The translations under genes and the position numbers were made by a program. 64,000 nt of DNA, taken from contig MU130262.1 in the NCBI GenBank assembly GCA_015039465.1, positions 43,219 through 107,218 of the forward strand. Reading direction: 5' to 3'. Positions 1 to 10,105 of the stretch are shown here, piece by piece (position 1 is the stretch's first letter; the number at the start of each line of letters is the position of its first letter). Below the pieces are notes generated by a model. It saw only the letters and a list, made by a program, of their open reading frames with translations. It was not told the origin of the DNA and ran no database searches. This DNA comes from Phlegmacium glaucopus (taxonomy: Eukaryota; Basidiomycota; Agaricomycetes; Agaricales; Cortinariaceae).

Positions 1-320
1 TCGGGCATATAGGAGGAATGAAGTCTTAGTGTTCGAACGAATAAGTGAAGAAGATATAAATTTTTGTTAGTAAGATAAGAAGCCTGAGGCGATAGAGTCA
101 AGAATGAATTTGAGGACAAGTTTGAATCTATCGGGGGTCACTTTTATGTCTGGAATTGTGGTAGTATAGCAAAAGGGAGACACACGGTCCTGATGTGATG
201 ACTATGGATGGCCAGTGTCAACAGTGAGGACGATGTAGAAAAAACTGCTTGTTTCTTGAGAAGCTTTGTTGATGACGAATTGAGAATTTAGACGAGTCAG
301 CGAATCCTTGGTAAGCCGAA

Positions 321-776
321 CTAGTGGGCTTGGTTGGTCGTTGACTGTTCATTTTTTTTTCTTGCGATGCATAAGGAAAATTGACAAAAATTTGATTGTT
401 TACAGATGGTCTTGAATATTGGAAGCTCGAGCGTGGCCTTGACCATATCGATGGGTCGGGCCTCTCGGCAGACAACTTTATGGGGGTCGGGGACGTGGGT
501 ATGGAAACCTGGCACTCGAACGGTGAGCGCAATGCCCACATTTGGGGCGACGGCTATGATGGTGACAGGACGCTTGTATGTCACTGCACCAACGCAGCTC
601 TGGGGGAAGCGGTTCTTCCCTCTAGGGCCATAGAGCCAGACTTTCGGGACATTCCCAATAACTGCTCTGGCCTCGTGAAGTAGCAAGACGCTTGCTCTCT
701 TAATAGTCATTATTTCTATTACTCTTAACGAAACTCTTTCTATAGAGCTCACTACAATCACCAAGAGGGGTTTCAC
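321..776. other. Ambiguous open stretch, strand undecided
   Basis: Both strands are open here. The minus strand gives about 150 residues (776 to 321) with a run like VTIIAVAPNVGIALTVRVPG. The plus strand gives 95 residues (396-683) rich in Gly and Asp. Codon use is plausible on both and I recognise neither protein. The minus-strand frame has a possible donor (GTAAAC) near 402, so it could be an exon of a gene running towards position 1. I treat it as a possible exon of unknown function. Bases 800-1600 hold nothing I can support. Confidence 0.25.
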
Positions 777-1608
777 TCCTACTGGAGGGCACCTGATGTC
801 AATGGTTAATAGCCGGTTGGAAGAAAAGAAATAGGAGACAAAAAGAGGGGAGTAAAAATGAGGTAAGCATAGGTAAGAGTAAGCGGTTCGTTACACTACA
901 TTTCCTGGTAAGTAGAACAACATCTATTAACTCTGATCTACTAACATCATCAATCAGACCCATAAAGCCACAAAGTACGCTCCGATTCCTCGATGTCTTG
1001 TATCCACCGCATAATTTCTGTTAAGTCGGCCTTACGGGTATTTGGATGGCATTTTGGTGCGTCAAAACGTTCTCCGGAGTCATGAAAAGCGTCAGTCGCG
1101 ATATTTGCATAGAGAATCTTGAAGCCTGTTCGGCATCAGATACGAGTTGCACGTTACCTAAAGGTTAAATGAGTGGGAACTCGAACTGACCTTCTGATGT
1201 GGGTGGTACAATGGTTTGTACGAATGTGCCACCTTGGATGATGGTGTTTTGGAGCCGTGGAAACATGGTAGGAGTTGCGAAGAGCTTGAAGCTGAAGAAT
1301 AGGTTTATAGTAGAGAACGAATGTTGCAACGTTATTTCTAGTCCTGTCTGCCGCTAATCTACCTGGGTCCCGCAAACCATCCATTTTGGGTGGATCATGG
1401 TGAATGTAGCAGGATCAACTAGTGACAATGCTTAAAGTTACTTCATCTAGAATTATCATTACCCCACTTATCTTTACTTGTTTATATCTTCACATTTTTT
1501 TTAGTTATGACGTATGCTTATGAGCCGAGAACGGAAGGAGAGGTTATGATGTGAAACTTTTCCCATTGGGCCATTCAACGACGACGACGATTTTCGATCT
1601 GTCCTTTA

Positions 1609-1934
1609 ATGAGCATCGCTAGGACAGCCGAGATTGACAAAGCCCGTCAACGTATTTTAGTATTGGAAGCTGAGCTCGAAAAATGAAGTAAAGCCGCCTC
1701 GGTGTCGTTCCAAGAACTATCGAAAGAAAAACCGAGGAGTTCGGATTTGGAAAGCCGTATTGAGGGGTTGGTGGTTGGGATTGGAATTGGATAGGAAGAA
1801 GGTTTATGAGAACGATATCGAGTCGGTTCGGGACGCAGACGAATATAGGGGGAGGGTTGGTGGTTGCGAAAAAAGAGATAATGCGCGCTCTGGGTCTTGT
1901 TCACGAAATTCGCAAGTTGATGATCGAAAACTAG
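1609..1934 (+). pseudogene. Relic of a coiled-coil gene
   Basis: An ATG at 1609 opens a 25-codon coiled-coil-like start (MSIARTAEIDKARQRILVLE...) that ends at a TGA at 1684. In the same frame after the stop the text still looks coding (SKAASVSFQELSKEKPRSSD). About 200 bases on, a third frame ends at 1934 with KKEIMRALGLVHEIRKLMIE. Three coding-looking pieces in different frames, with stops between them and no clear splice signals, suggest a decayed gene. A multi-exon gene with unusual introns is the alternative. Family unknown. Bases 1940-2500 show no gene. Confidence 0.35.
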
Positions 1935-2503
1935 GATCGTATAATTAAACTTGCTGACTGTGGTTTCTGCCTGATTGTGTGACGAAAAGGGAGTGTTTTA
2001 CTTGGGAAATATTCCACCTTGATGGTGAACGTTGAACGTTGAACAGCAATGCTGTGATGGGTTACGACGGCGTCAGTAGCTTGCTCAGTGTATTAGGGAA
2101 CCACGGCAGGATTGAGCCTAAACTCTTCGAGCAAGGATTAAATGACTCTCGCCTTTGAAAGAGATTTCTCAACCAAAGAGTTACCAGTCAAGAGTTTATC
2201 AACTAACACCAGCCAGCCAGTGTTGAATATTCTGAGAGCATCATTAGTTTAATTTGAATATGAATAAGAATATTGTAGACGACCGTCATCTAGGGTAAAA
2301 GAACCAGCCTGCTGGAGTAAATAAGGACATAGCATCGTGGTGGTTCCTTTCTCCATCATCGGATTCTTCAAAGCCGACACATGTCTGTCAATGCCACGAG
2401 GGAGAAGGTAGAAAGATGTTAAGAGGGTCTCAAACGCTCTGTTTGCTCTAGATGACAGTGACATTATTGAACAAGGGAAGCGAGAACAAATGCTTACCCA
2501 AAA

Positions 2504-3089
2504 CTACATCCTTTTCTGATTCAATTTGGGTTTCCCACTAGACCTTTTCTTCCCACCAACCTTGCCCGCGCCGGGACGTCTCTTTTTCTTAACGACAGGT
2601 GAAGCGAGCCGTGCAGTCGGTTCAGGAAGTGCACCTCTTAATCGTACACGACCGTCTTTGAGGGTTTCAGTAATTACAGGACTTGCTGCCGGGCGGAACT
2701 TGTGATCCTTGGAATATCTTTCGTTGGTTTAGTCAACAATGTTTTTTTTTGATTAGCTAAAAGCACCGAAAAGAAGAGTCATTTCAGACCAACCTGGACG
2801 CATGAACGACGTTTGCTTTTCCCTTCGTATTTAAGACATTGGTGCACACAGAGTAGGCTATCCAGAATATGGAGGCGAGAAATAGTAAGAGAGATGTTCG
2901 TTTAATGCGAGACGCTGGGGGTTGGGTGGATCTAGGGTCTGTTGGTTCGGATTCGGACTTGGGCTCGGGGGAAAGTGAGCGAGACAAGGTAGTTGACGAG
3001 TTGGCGAGGACTTCTTTTTCCTCGCTGTTAGAATTGAGGTGGTCGTTCACGGATTCGGTCTTCTCGTCGTCGCCCGACATGGTGGTCAA
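2504..3089 (-). CDS. Small single-pass membrane protein, uncharacterised
   Basis: Exons 3089-2794 and 2717-2504, joined over a 76-nt intron (donor GTTGGT at 2793, branch TGACTAA, acceptor AAAG at 2718). The protein is about 169 residues. The N-terminal half is acidic and Ser/Pro-rich. One hydrophobic segment follows (TSLLLFLASIFWIAYSV), then a conserved-looking stretch (YSKDHKFRPAASPVITE) and a very basic tail rich in KKKRRPGAGK. The layout fits a tail-anchored or single-pass protein with the basic end on one face of an internal membrane. A second ATG at 3080 is an equally good start. I recognise the general pattern as one seen in basidiomycetes but know no function. The duplicated block starts just upstream, near 3105. 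Confidence 0.6.
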
Positions 3090-3222
3090 GGAATTTGTAG
3101 TCAGGTTTTGTTCAATCGGAGTTTGAATCCAATATCAAAGCCTCCTCGCTTAGGGTTCAAAGTTCAAAGTTAAGTTTAAGCTTTTAAGGATGAGGCGGCC
3201 TGTATCTCCTTTCCCCCATTCT

Positions 3223-4620
3223 CATGCCTCGCAATAGGTACAGTATAGCTGCCTTCTGTACTTCAACTACTTATTTATGACGCTGACGATCATGTAGGAC
3301 CGTGAATCCTCCGCCATACTCAAGTACCTCAACTCGGTGGGAAACAGTCGGCGGCGATAACAGCGAGAGGGATAACTTGCTCCCCCGATCCTCCTCACCT
3401 CCTCGCCCCAACTATGGCTCAGACAACCTGCCCCAACACCCCAACCACGCCCCAGTTGTTGCACCACCCCAACCACGACTATTTAACCCGTTAAACATCC
3501 TTGTGTGAGTAATGATAATCTTGAACATCACAGCTTTTTTCTATCCCAGTATGGTAAACGTCCGAAGTGAATGGGCTGCCGAAGGGCACCGTTATCAAGC
3601 GATGCGCAACGCTTGGAATTCGGAACGCAAGGCAATGGAAGTGGATAGGGAGGCGTGGCAAAAAGAACGGGCAGATTATCGTTTAGAACACGAGGCACTG
3701 ATAGCGGAGAAAGAGCAGTGGAGAAAGGATCAGGTTGATCAGGAGAATCGGGATCGCGAGGCACTGGCAGCGGAGAAGGCACAATGGAAAAAAGATCGGG
3801 TTGATCAGGAGAATCGGGATCGCGAGGCGCTAGCAGCGGAGAAGGCACAATGGAGAAAAGATCGGATTGATTATGAGAATCGGGAACGCGAGGTACTGGC
3901 AGCAGAGAAGGCGGAATGGCGAAAACAGCGTACTGCTCATGAGGATCGAAAACGCCAGGAAGAGGAGGAAAAACGGGCGAGTATTGTTTGGCAAGATCTA
4001 CAGCCGTCCAGCAGATGTTTGCGATATGGGACCAGAGAGTATTCTGCGAAGCTGGCTCAAGTTCCTATCGGGTTGGATCCATTGAAAGAATGCTGGAAAA
4101 AAAGTATTGATATTCATGGTCAACAACTTTTTCCTTCTCGCTGTGACACTCAGGTAAAAATTTATTATCTATTTTCGATTTTGAATTATTCTGATTTTTT
4201 CCCTCTCGTTCCAGGGAATGTGCGGGACCGTTGTAGGCCACTGGGTCGTCAACTTCAATGAAGCTGTGTGTGTTACATGGTGGGCTGGGTATGACAACAA
4301 GGTATTCATCGATATACATGTTTTGACTTCACACACTAATGACTACAACAGGGCTGCGTCGAACGAGGAATCCACGTTCGTCTTCATCGCTGTTAAACAA
4401 TTCCTGCACAGATAACTCAATGACTTTTACAGCGCTACGAATCCATCTTGATGAACCTCCAAAACGGCGACGATTGGCACGAAATGTGTGCTACTACTCC
4501 GGGACATGTGCAAGGCAGGGATTTCGATGGACCAACAAGTTGTGCAAGTTGGGTGAGTTCTGACAAGTCCCCAATTTCAAAAGATTTTTTGCTTATTTGA
4601 TATTCGGATGCTTTTCAGAG
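3223..4620 (+). CDS. Coiled-coil protein with conserved C-terminal domain (copy 1)
   Basis: The likely start is the ATG at 3223 (MPRN). A 14-nt first exon joins over an intron (GTACAG...CATGTAG, ending at 3299) to the Pro-rich exon NPPPYSSTSTRWETVGGD. After FNPLNIL comes either a TGA stop at 3505 or a short intron (GTGAGT...CACAG), then FYPSMVNVRSEW and a long charged coiled coil containing four 66-bp repeats. The C-terminal part is cut by introns and includes GLDPLKECWKKSIDIHGQQL, GTVVGHWVVNFNEAVCVTWW and MCATTPGHVQGRDFDGP, a pattern I associate with a repeated agaricomycete family of unknown function. The splice between 4400 and 4437 is unresolved: the best donor and acceptor differ in phase. 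The end near 4620 is approximate. The gene may be functional or recently damaged. Confidence 0.55.
3695..3958 (+). repeat. Four tandem 66-bp repeats encoding a 22-residue heptad-like unit
   Basis: Four in-frame units of exactly 66 bp run from 3695 to 3958. Each encodes a unit like REALAAEKAQWKKDRVDQEN plus two residues. Units 2 and 3 are the most alike; unit 4 is the most diverged. The length is a multiple of three, so unit number can change without frameshift. The inverted segment of copy 2 is about one unit shorter. Confidence 0.9.
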
Positions 4621-5173
4621 AAGTGGCATTAATGCGATATGGTTAGTTGAGGACGGAAACTGCCTTTAGAGAAATCAAATTGTATAATTATGTAGTATAG
4701 CGGCTAGTACGCATCGATTGCAAACAACTTCACCTTAACCAGCCATTCAATCCACTCATGCGTCAAGAGAGGCTGGATCTTCAACCGCTCGAGGTCCTTC
4801 CTTGTGATATCCTTATTATTCGACGAGAGTAATTGTGTGTGCGTCAGGAATATCTTCATCAGCTTTTTATGTAAGATTCACCCAAGATTCACCCATCACA
4901 GAGTCTAACGCCTCGTCATGGTCCTTCTCAATCACGTCTTCCTCGTTGATTGGTAAAAACGGGAAGGTAACCAGTCTTGTACCCATTCAAACTAACAAAT
5001 TTCTTCCAGGTACCATACTACAGGCAATATCAAAAATGAGCATGAGGAGCATAAGCATAAGAATGAGAATGTACTAATGCATGCTATAGTAAATACCAGT
5101 ATTTACCGACATACCTACGTAGTACTATACTATCGACGGTCCGCTTATATAACTGGTGGTATAGTATTCGCTA

Positions 5174-7020
5174 TCATAGATGAGGAATTAGTTGTGTCCA
5201 TGTTGGGGTTTGGTATGCCTCGATAGGAAGCTCCCTGATGCTAATAAAGGCTTCGACGACCAAATATGCTTGGCAGAAGACATAGCCGATCGTATTAAGT
5301 ACGAGGAGAACCCAAATGACGCAAGAAATGCAAAGAAGTAGTGTATAGTACCCCACGATCGCAGCTTTCACGGCCTTGTTAGTTTGTATGGCAGCTGAGC
5401 GATCCACTGACTTGCTATAGGAGATGAGAACTTCAGAACTGGCAAGCAAAAGTATGATCGTCGGCCCTGCTGCAACTACCACGACAGATGAAATCCTCCA
5501 CAAAAGACATTCTGGCCAACTTGGAAAGAAGTCATTCCATGTTGACGCATGCAGGCCTCCATATGCACCGGTAAAAAATACGACTGCAAACCGGAAAGCA
5601 GGACCTGGAAACAGGGATGGCATCTCATGATTTCCAACACTTCTTTTCACCACAGTATGGGCTAAAAGAAATTTTCAGATTCATCAGCAGGCCAAGAACT
5701 ACTTTCATGGGTACCTGGTTTGCGGTCAGGCATCCGCCAAAGATAACTTAAATCTACAAATTGGTTAATAAGACTGGTTTCGAGCTACACATATCTACTT
5801 ACTAGGATTTTTTTTGATCGCTTGACTAGCTAACCTCCATCTCCAGATATCTTCTCGACAGAGGGCCACTGTACGGCTGTCGGACATTGCAAGCTGTTGA
5901 TATCCGAATTTCCGCTTTAACATATGCCATTGAGCCAGGAATAAGCTAACCTTTGGTGGCGGGAAGACGTCCTTGATCCCGAAGCAAGTCCCCTTAAGAG
6001 TCTCCCCTTTTGCTAATTCAACCGACTCCTCGTCTGGAGCATCAGCTCTCTCCTCCACATTTGGTAGGTTATCCTCGGAGTAGAAAAGGTAAGACGTTTC
6101 GAAAGGAACCTTTTGTTCATTATTCCAAAGCCGCTCGCTGGCAGTGCTTGTCATCCACATAAACGCGCACAACGGGGGCACCCAATCACCAGATATGGTA
6201 TGCGGATTTCTGACTTCCAAAGGCTTCCGGAACCAAAACCCGTAGATGGCGAGTGCACAAAGTGCATGTCCTACGGTATTGACTTCTAGTAAAGTGATGG
6301 GAAGATTGATAGCCACTCGACTGATGGATTGCAGTATAAACCATCCTGCTTGAATGCAGAGCAAGGTCTTTGCTAGCGAGTCAGCTTTACTTTTGTCGAT
6401 AATGGATTCTTCAGAAATACGAATCTCTTCAATATGGCCCTGATCCGCAAGGAATACAACTCCTTTAGCTGTCAAAGGAACTTGAAGCGGGGAAGGGAGG
6501 TCCTGAATGAATGACCCTTCAGTTTTGAAGGCAAAACCTCCCATTCCTGCGTAGAAACCGTGCACTATCGTCCAGCGCCCGTTCTTGGGACTTTGCGGCT
6601 GTAGAAATTATCTGAGTATATGTTCGGCCACTCAAGGACCGAGAAACATACCACGCTGCAACCGTCCTGCTTATCAATGATATCGTTGATTTCCTTGGCG
6701 AGTGTTCTTGCGGAAAGCCATTGCCTCCAAGCAATATATGCGACAATTTCTGGGGCCAATAGAGTGATCAACGCCCACTTGAGCTTACGTGCCGTCCGAC
6801 CTATGGGGCCCTCATTCTGAGGGGGAACGTTCGGGTGCGGCGCAGTCCACATGCAAAGGATCAATGTGAGCACGCAGCTGGTAAGAATGTTAAGTGTTCC
6901 TCGGGTTGGGGGTGGTGAGACCCAGTGCACCGTTTCCAAGTTGCTGCCATACCCAACTGAAGCGGAGAGAACACGCATAAGATCGATATTGCATACTAGC
7001 AAAATAATGAAGGTTAACAT
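5174..7020 (-). CDS. Fungal multi-pass membrane protein, WVSPPPTRGT/HGFYA family (copy 1)
   Basis: Four exons: 7020-6652, 6598-5803, 5753-5715 and 5661-5174. Lengths sum to 1692 nt (563 residues) and all phases close. The start ATG at 7020 heads a hydrophobic leader (MLTFIILLVCNIDL). Then come HWVSPPPTRGT, two membrane segments (NILTSCVLTLILCMW, WALITLLAPEIVAYIAW), the WRQWL and HGFYAGMGGFAF motifs, a loop of about 200 residues, and C-terminal membrane segments including LLWRISSVVVVAAGPTIILL. This set of motifs marks a large family of fungal integral membrane proteins with no known role. Antisense ORFs over it are shadows. A paralog with the same exon structure lies at 14112-15967. The spacer 7080-7850 upstream holds no gene I can support. 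Confidence 0.85.
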
Positions 7021-7998
7021 GATTGTGATTGAAGTGAAAGGGTTGGCTTTGATATGCGGTGATTTTATATATCCACCGCGTTCCTGAAAGGAAACCTTAT
7101 ACAGGCCTATGACAGGGCTATTTATGTTGAGGCTGTGATGACAAGTCTGCCAGCAACGTTCCGCCTCAAGCCGAACTACGATGTCGACCACGTCTGTACC
7201 ACGACGAATGCGGTCTTTCCGACTACTCCGAGTCTGAGCACGACATCCGACCTCCCTGAAGACTGGCACATTAAAACAGGGACGAGTTTACGAACCTGAG
7301 CCAGTAGACGCAGAGAAAACCCCACAATACAATCGGATCATGGATTCATTAAGGCTGTAGCGGGGCAGTGTAGTAAGACAAGCACAACCCAGTTTGAATC
7401 AAGTCTGCCAACCTGATATAAACTTGTCAAAGCACTGAAATTTAGACCTGCCCACGAGTTCTACCGTTCGCTTCTTCCGACTTTGTCCATTTACTTATCC
7501 CATCTCTTTCGTCTACCGCCACCATCGGAGCGTTCGACTCTATGTGCGTCCCTCCGTTGCCATCCATGTTTCCAACACTTCCATACCTTGATTTATGACA
7601 AAAATTCGGGTGAAGATGTTACCTTAGGCTGAGCTGCAGCTCACATCCTGAAAATATTGAAGCCCAAGTCATGACCCATTCAAGCCTACTCAAGAGCCTG
7701 TGATGGCTTGGGTGACCACGGCTCGACTCAGCAATGTATGATGGTTAACCGTTACACCCTGCTCACCTACCTGGAAGTTGATATAGGGAATCCATTTTTT
7801 TGTACAGATGGGTTGGAAATTTCGAATGGTGTTTCCACAATGGATCAGTTTTTGTTCAATCGGAGTTTGAATACAGTACACTCCTTCTCTCTGATGCCCT
7901 CGTTACTTAGAGTTCAAACGTTCAAATGTTCAAAGTTAAAAGTTTCACTTTTCAAGGAAGGCCTGCATCTCCTTTCCCACATTGACAATGACCGTATT

Positions 7999-8713
7999 AG
8001 GGAGGTTCAAAGTTGAACGCAGCTCGCATTCGCATCTCGCATCTCGCAGCAGCATGTGCATCTGTGACCTTAAATAATATTGTTAGTGCCGGAAGAAACC
8101 TGTTGCCGACATCACGGAGATATTTCCGAGCTCCAAACATAGTTGATAAGATAACTGTTTGATGACTGCCAACTATTCTAAAGCCATCGGGTGCCATTTA
8201 AGCCTTTTATCCTGATAGATAAGTTGTATTTTGGCAGAATTTCGCAGAATCAGTACATTTTTGCCTCTACTACGGTCGAAGAGGCAATTTTTACAATCTA
8301 ATCTCATTTGTGTCAACCACGTAACACTCCTGGCACCCAAGTATATATTGCTTATGTAAATGATTGGAAAATTTTTTGATCATTGTTTAAATTTTTGAAA
8401 TGTCCTCTGTTACTGTAAATAATTTGTAAATAGTCACCAACTTCTAAATAAGTTAATTGAAATTAACTTATTTAGAAGTTGTCAGTGTCACACATTTTCA
8501 ATTTTTTTACAGTAACAGGGGACATTTCAAAAATTTAAACAATGAGCAAAAAAATTTCCAATCATTTACATAAGCAATATATACTTGGGTGCCAGGAGTG
8601 TAAGCAAGTTAAAAAATATTTAGATGGTGACGCGGCGTGTGATATTTTGTGACCAATGACAAATCCTCACGTGCTGCTGCGAATGCGAGCTGCGTTCAAC
8701 TTTGAACCTCCCT
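7999..8713. mobile_element. Non-autonomous inverted-repeat element
   Basis: The ends are inverted repeats starting AGGGAGGTTCAAAGTTGAAC. The left arm runs to about 8057; the right arm begins about 8668. The arms match over roughly 45-55 bases, with a short CATCTCG repeat expanded in the left arm. ATT flanks both ends (7996-7998 and 8714-8716). There is no coding capacity. A 276-bp hairpin element sits inside it, so this insertion is the older of the two. Confidence 0.75.
8325..8600. mobile_element. Hairpin MITE nested in the 7999-8713 element
   Basis: An almost complete palindrome of 276 bp with a 2-base centre at 8459-8460. The ends read CACTCCTGGCACCC on both strands. TAA flanks it at 8322-8324 and 8601-8603. 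Arms are AT-rich; the inner 21 bases match perfectly, and small mismatches lie between about 8410 and 8437. A 3-bp TAA duplication is the kind made by PIF/Harbinger transposases, so Tourist-like is the best guess. A TA target (Tc1/mariner) cannot be excluded. Confidence 0.8.
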
Positions 8714-8727
8714 ATTCTCATAATGTA

Positions 8728-9481
8728 GATGTCGTGCAAATACAGCAAGGTCATGTGCCGTGACTACTTGTGACACAGACCTTCAAATATATCAGGAAAT
8801 TAATTTTAAATACCTGGTTATCGCGGCTCACAAGTAAAATAGAGGAATCCGTTCAATAGGAACTCTTCAAATTATCACTCTTGACATGCCTGCAAATTTT
8901 CGTGCTTATCGGAAGGCTTGATCATGAGGAATTTCCCTCGGAATGTCAAACAACAGCAGCAACTGCCTAACTACCCACACGATGCCTTTGGTATATCCTC
9001 ATCGCTCCTGCTGTTCATTTAGGATCTTATGTAGCAGTTTTGGTGGGTTTTGAAAGATTTAAGATGTACAATCTCGTCGTCAGATGTTCTCCCATCCGAT
9101 AAATCTGATTCTGCTGGGGTGGATTTCCACCTTTTGTCTGGTTACTGGTAATGACCCTCTCGCAACTTGTAAGTTTCCTATATGTGCTTTAGAGGCTTTT
9201 TTCTTCCATCCCATAGCTGGAGGTGAGGTCGATGAGTGTCTTCAAAGAGATATTTAGTGGAGTCTTATTGTGGAAATTCCATCTTTATCTCTGGGACTAA
9301 AATAAAACTACAAAGGAATTTAGCTAACTAGGGCTATTTTCTACAATTGCTATTGACCCGATCAGTAATAACTCATTGATGAAGGTGTTTAAAGTGGCTT
9401 TCAGTCATATTGACTGCAAAATTGCCTTTTTAGAATGTGTCACACTGTGTGCACGTGACCTTGCTGTATTTGCACGACATC
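8728..9481. mobile_element. TA-flanked inverted-repeat element
   Basis: Inverted ends start GATGTCGTGCAAATACAGCA, followed by AGGTCA; the match is near perfect for about 27 bases. TA lies directly outside both ends (8726-8727, 9482-9483), as for Tc1/mariner-type insertions. The 754-bp interior has no convincing ORF. Its insertion separates copy 2 of the coiled-coil gene from its start codon region. Confidence 0.75.
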
Positions 9482-9883
9482 TACCTTACCTCGTATAGCT
9501 GCCTTCCGCTTAGTTATCATGCTGACGATCATGTAGGACCGTGAATCCTCCTCCATACTCAAGTACCTCAACTCTGTTGGGAACACCCGGCCGCGATAAC
9601 AGTGGGGGTCGGCAATGTCACATATAGCCGTGGCAATGTTTTGTCACATCATGTCACACAACCGGTCACAAAACCTGGTACAACATGTTTTCAATGAGTT
9701 CTGCACTGTTTCACAAGATTTTTTCACTGTATAAAGCATGATATGGTATAATTATAAACTGTACAACACTTTCAGATGCTCAGAGGTAGAAATAGTACCT
9801 AAAATATGGTTCAAAAATGAGAACAAGTAGAAATCTTCATCTAACTAGCATTATTTGATGACATAGTTTATAAACTATTTGCA

Positions 9884-10105
9884 TTATAGCAAGAGGATTT
9901 TACCTTCTGTTTTATCAAGCTCAAAGCCTAATTGTATACATGCTGAAATATACCCCTCCTGGATAATTTGAGCTACAGTACGAGGACTGATGTTTCCAAC
10001 TGTAGTTATTCCTGCAATACCTAAAACAGCCTTAATGACACCCATGATATTTTTAGCTGAGACACCAGCTTGAACAAGAATGTGGACAAGATTCCGAGTC
10101 TGTTC
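9884..10105 (-). CDS. C-terminal fragment of an element-encoded repeat-family protein
   Basis: Open on the minus strand from about 10105 to 9889: EQTRNLVHILVQAG, then IKAVLGIAGITTVGNISPRT and AQIIQEGYISACIQLGFELD. The run ends at a probable donor (GTAAAA) just after DKTEG, followed in frame by a stop at 9884. This looks like a repeated agaricomycete protein family of unknown function. There is no ATG of its own. Upstream of 10105 the minus strand is nonsense as written. The mirror-reversed block, read in its own sense, ends ...LLKKGV-Y and would lead straight into EQTRNLV. Downstream of 9884 no further exon is visible before the element ends. Confidence 0.6.
   Translation of the reverse strand, partial: EQTRNLVHILVQAGVSAKNIMGVIKAVLGIAGITTVGNISPRTVAQIIQEGYISACIQLGFELDKTEGKILLL

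Larger units (their letters stand above)
3105..7075. repeat. Segmental duplication, copy 1 (less interrupted)
   Basis: This block carries the coiled-coil gene and the multi-pass membrane protein gene. It recurs in the same orientation and gene order at about 7848-16015. Similarity is visible in coding and non-coding parts, for example the 'tttgttcaatcggagtttga' start and the spacer near 4640-5170. Copy 1 keeps single, uninterrupted versions of the sites where copy 2 has insertions (ATT near 3216, ATAACAG at 3357-3363), so it approximates the ancestral layout. The spacer 4640-5170 holds no gene I can see. Confidence 0.9.

Noticed and set aside
8438..8481. Perfect 21-bp palindrome as a transcription terminator
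   Set aside because: It is the centre of the larger hairpin MITE, not a separate terminator.
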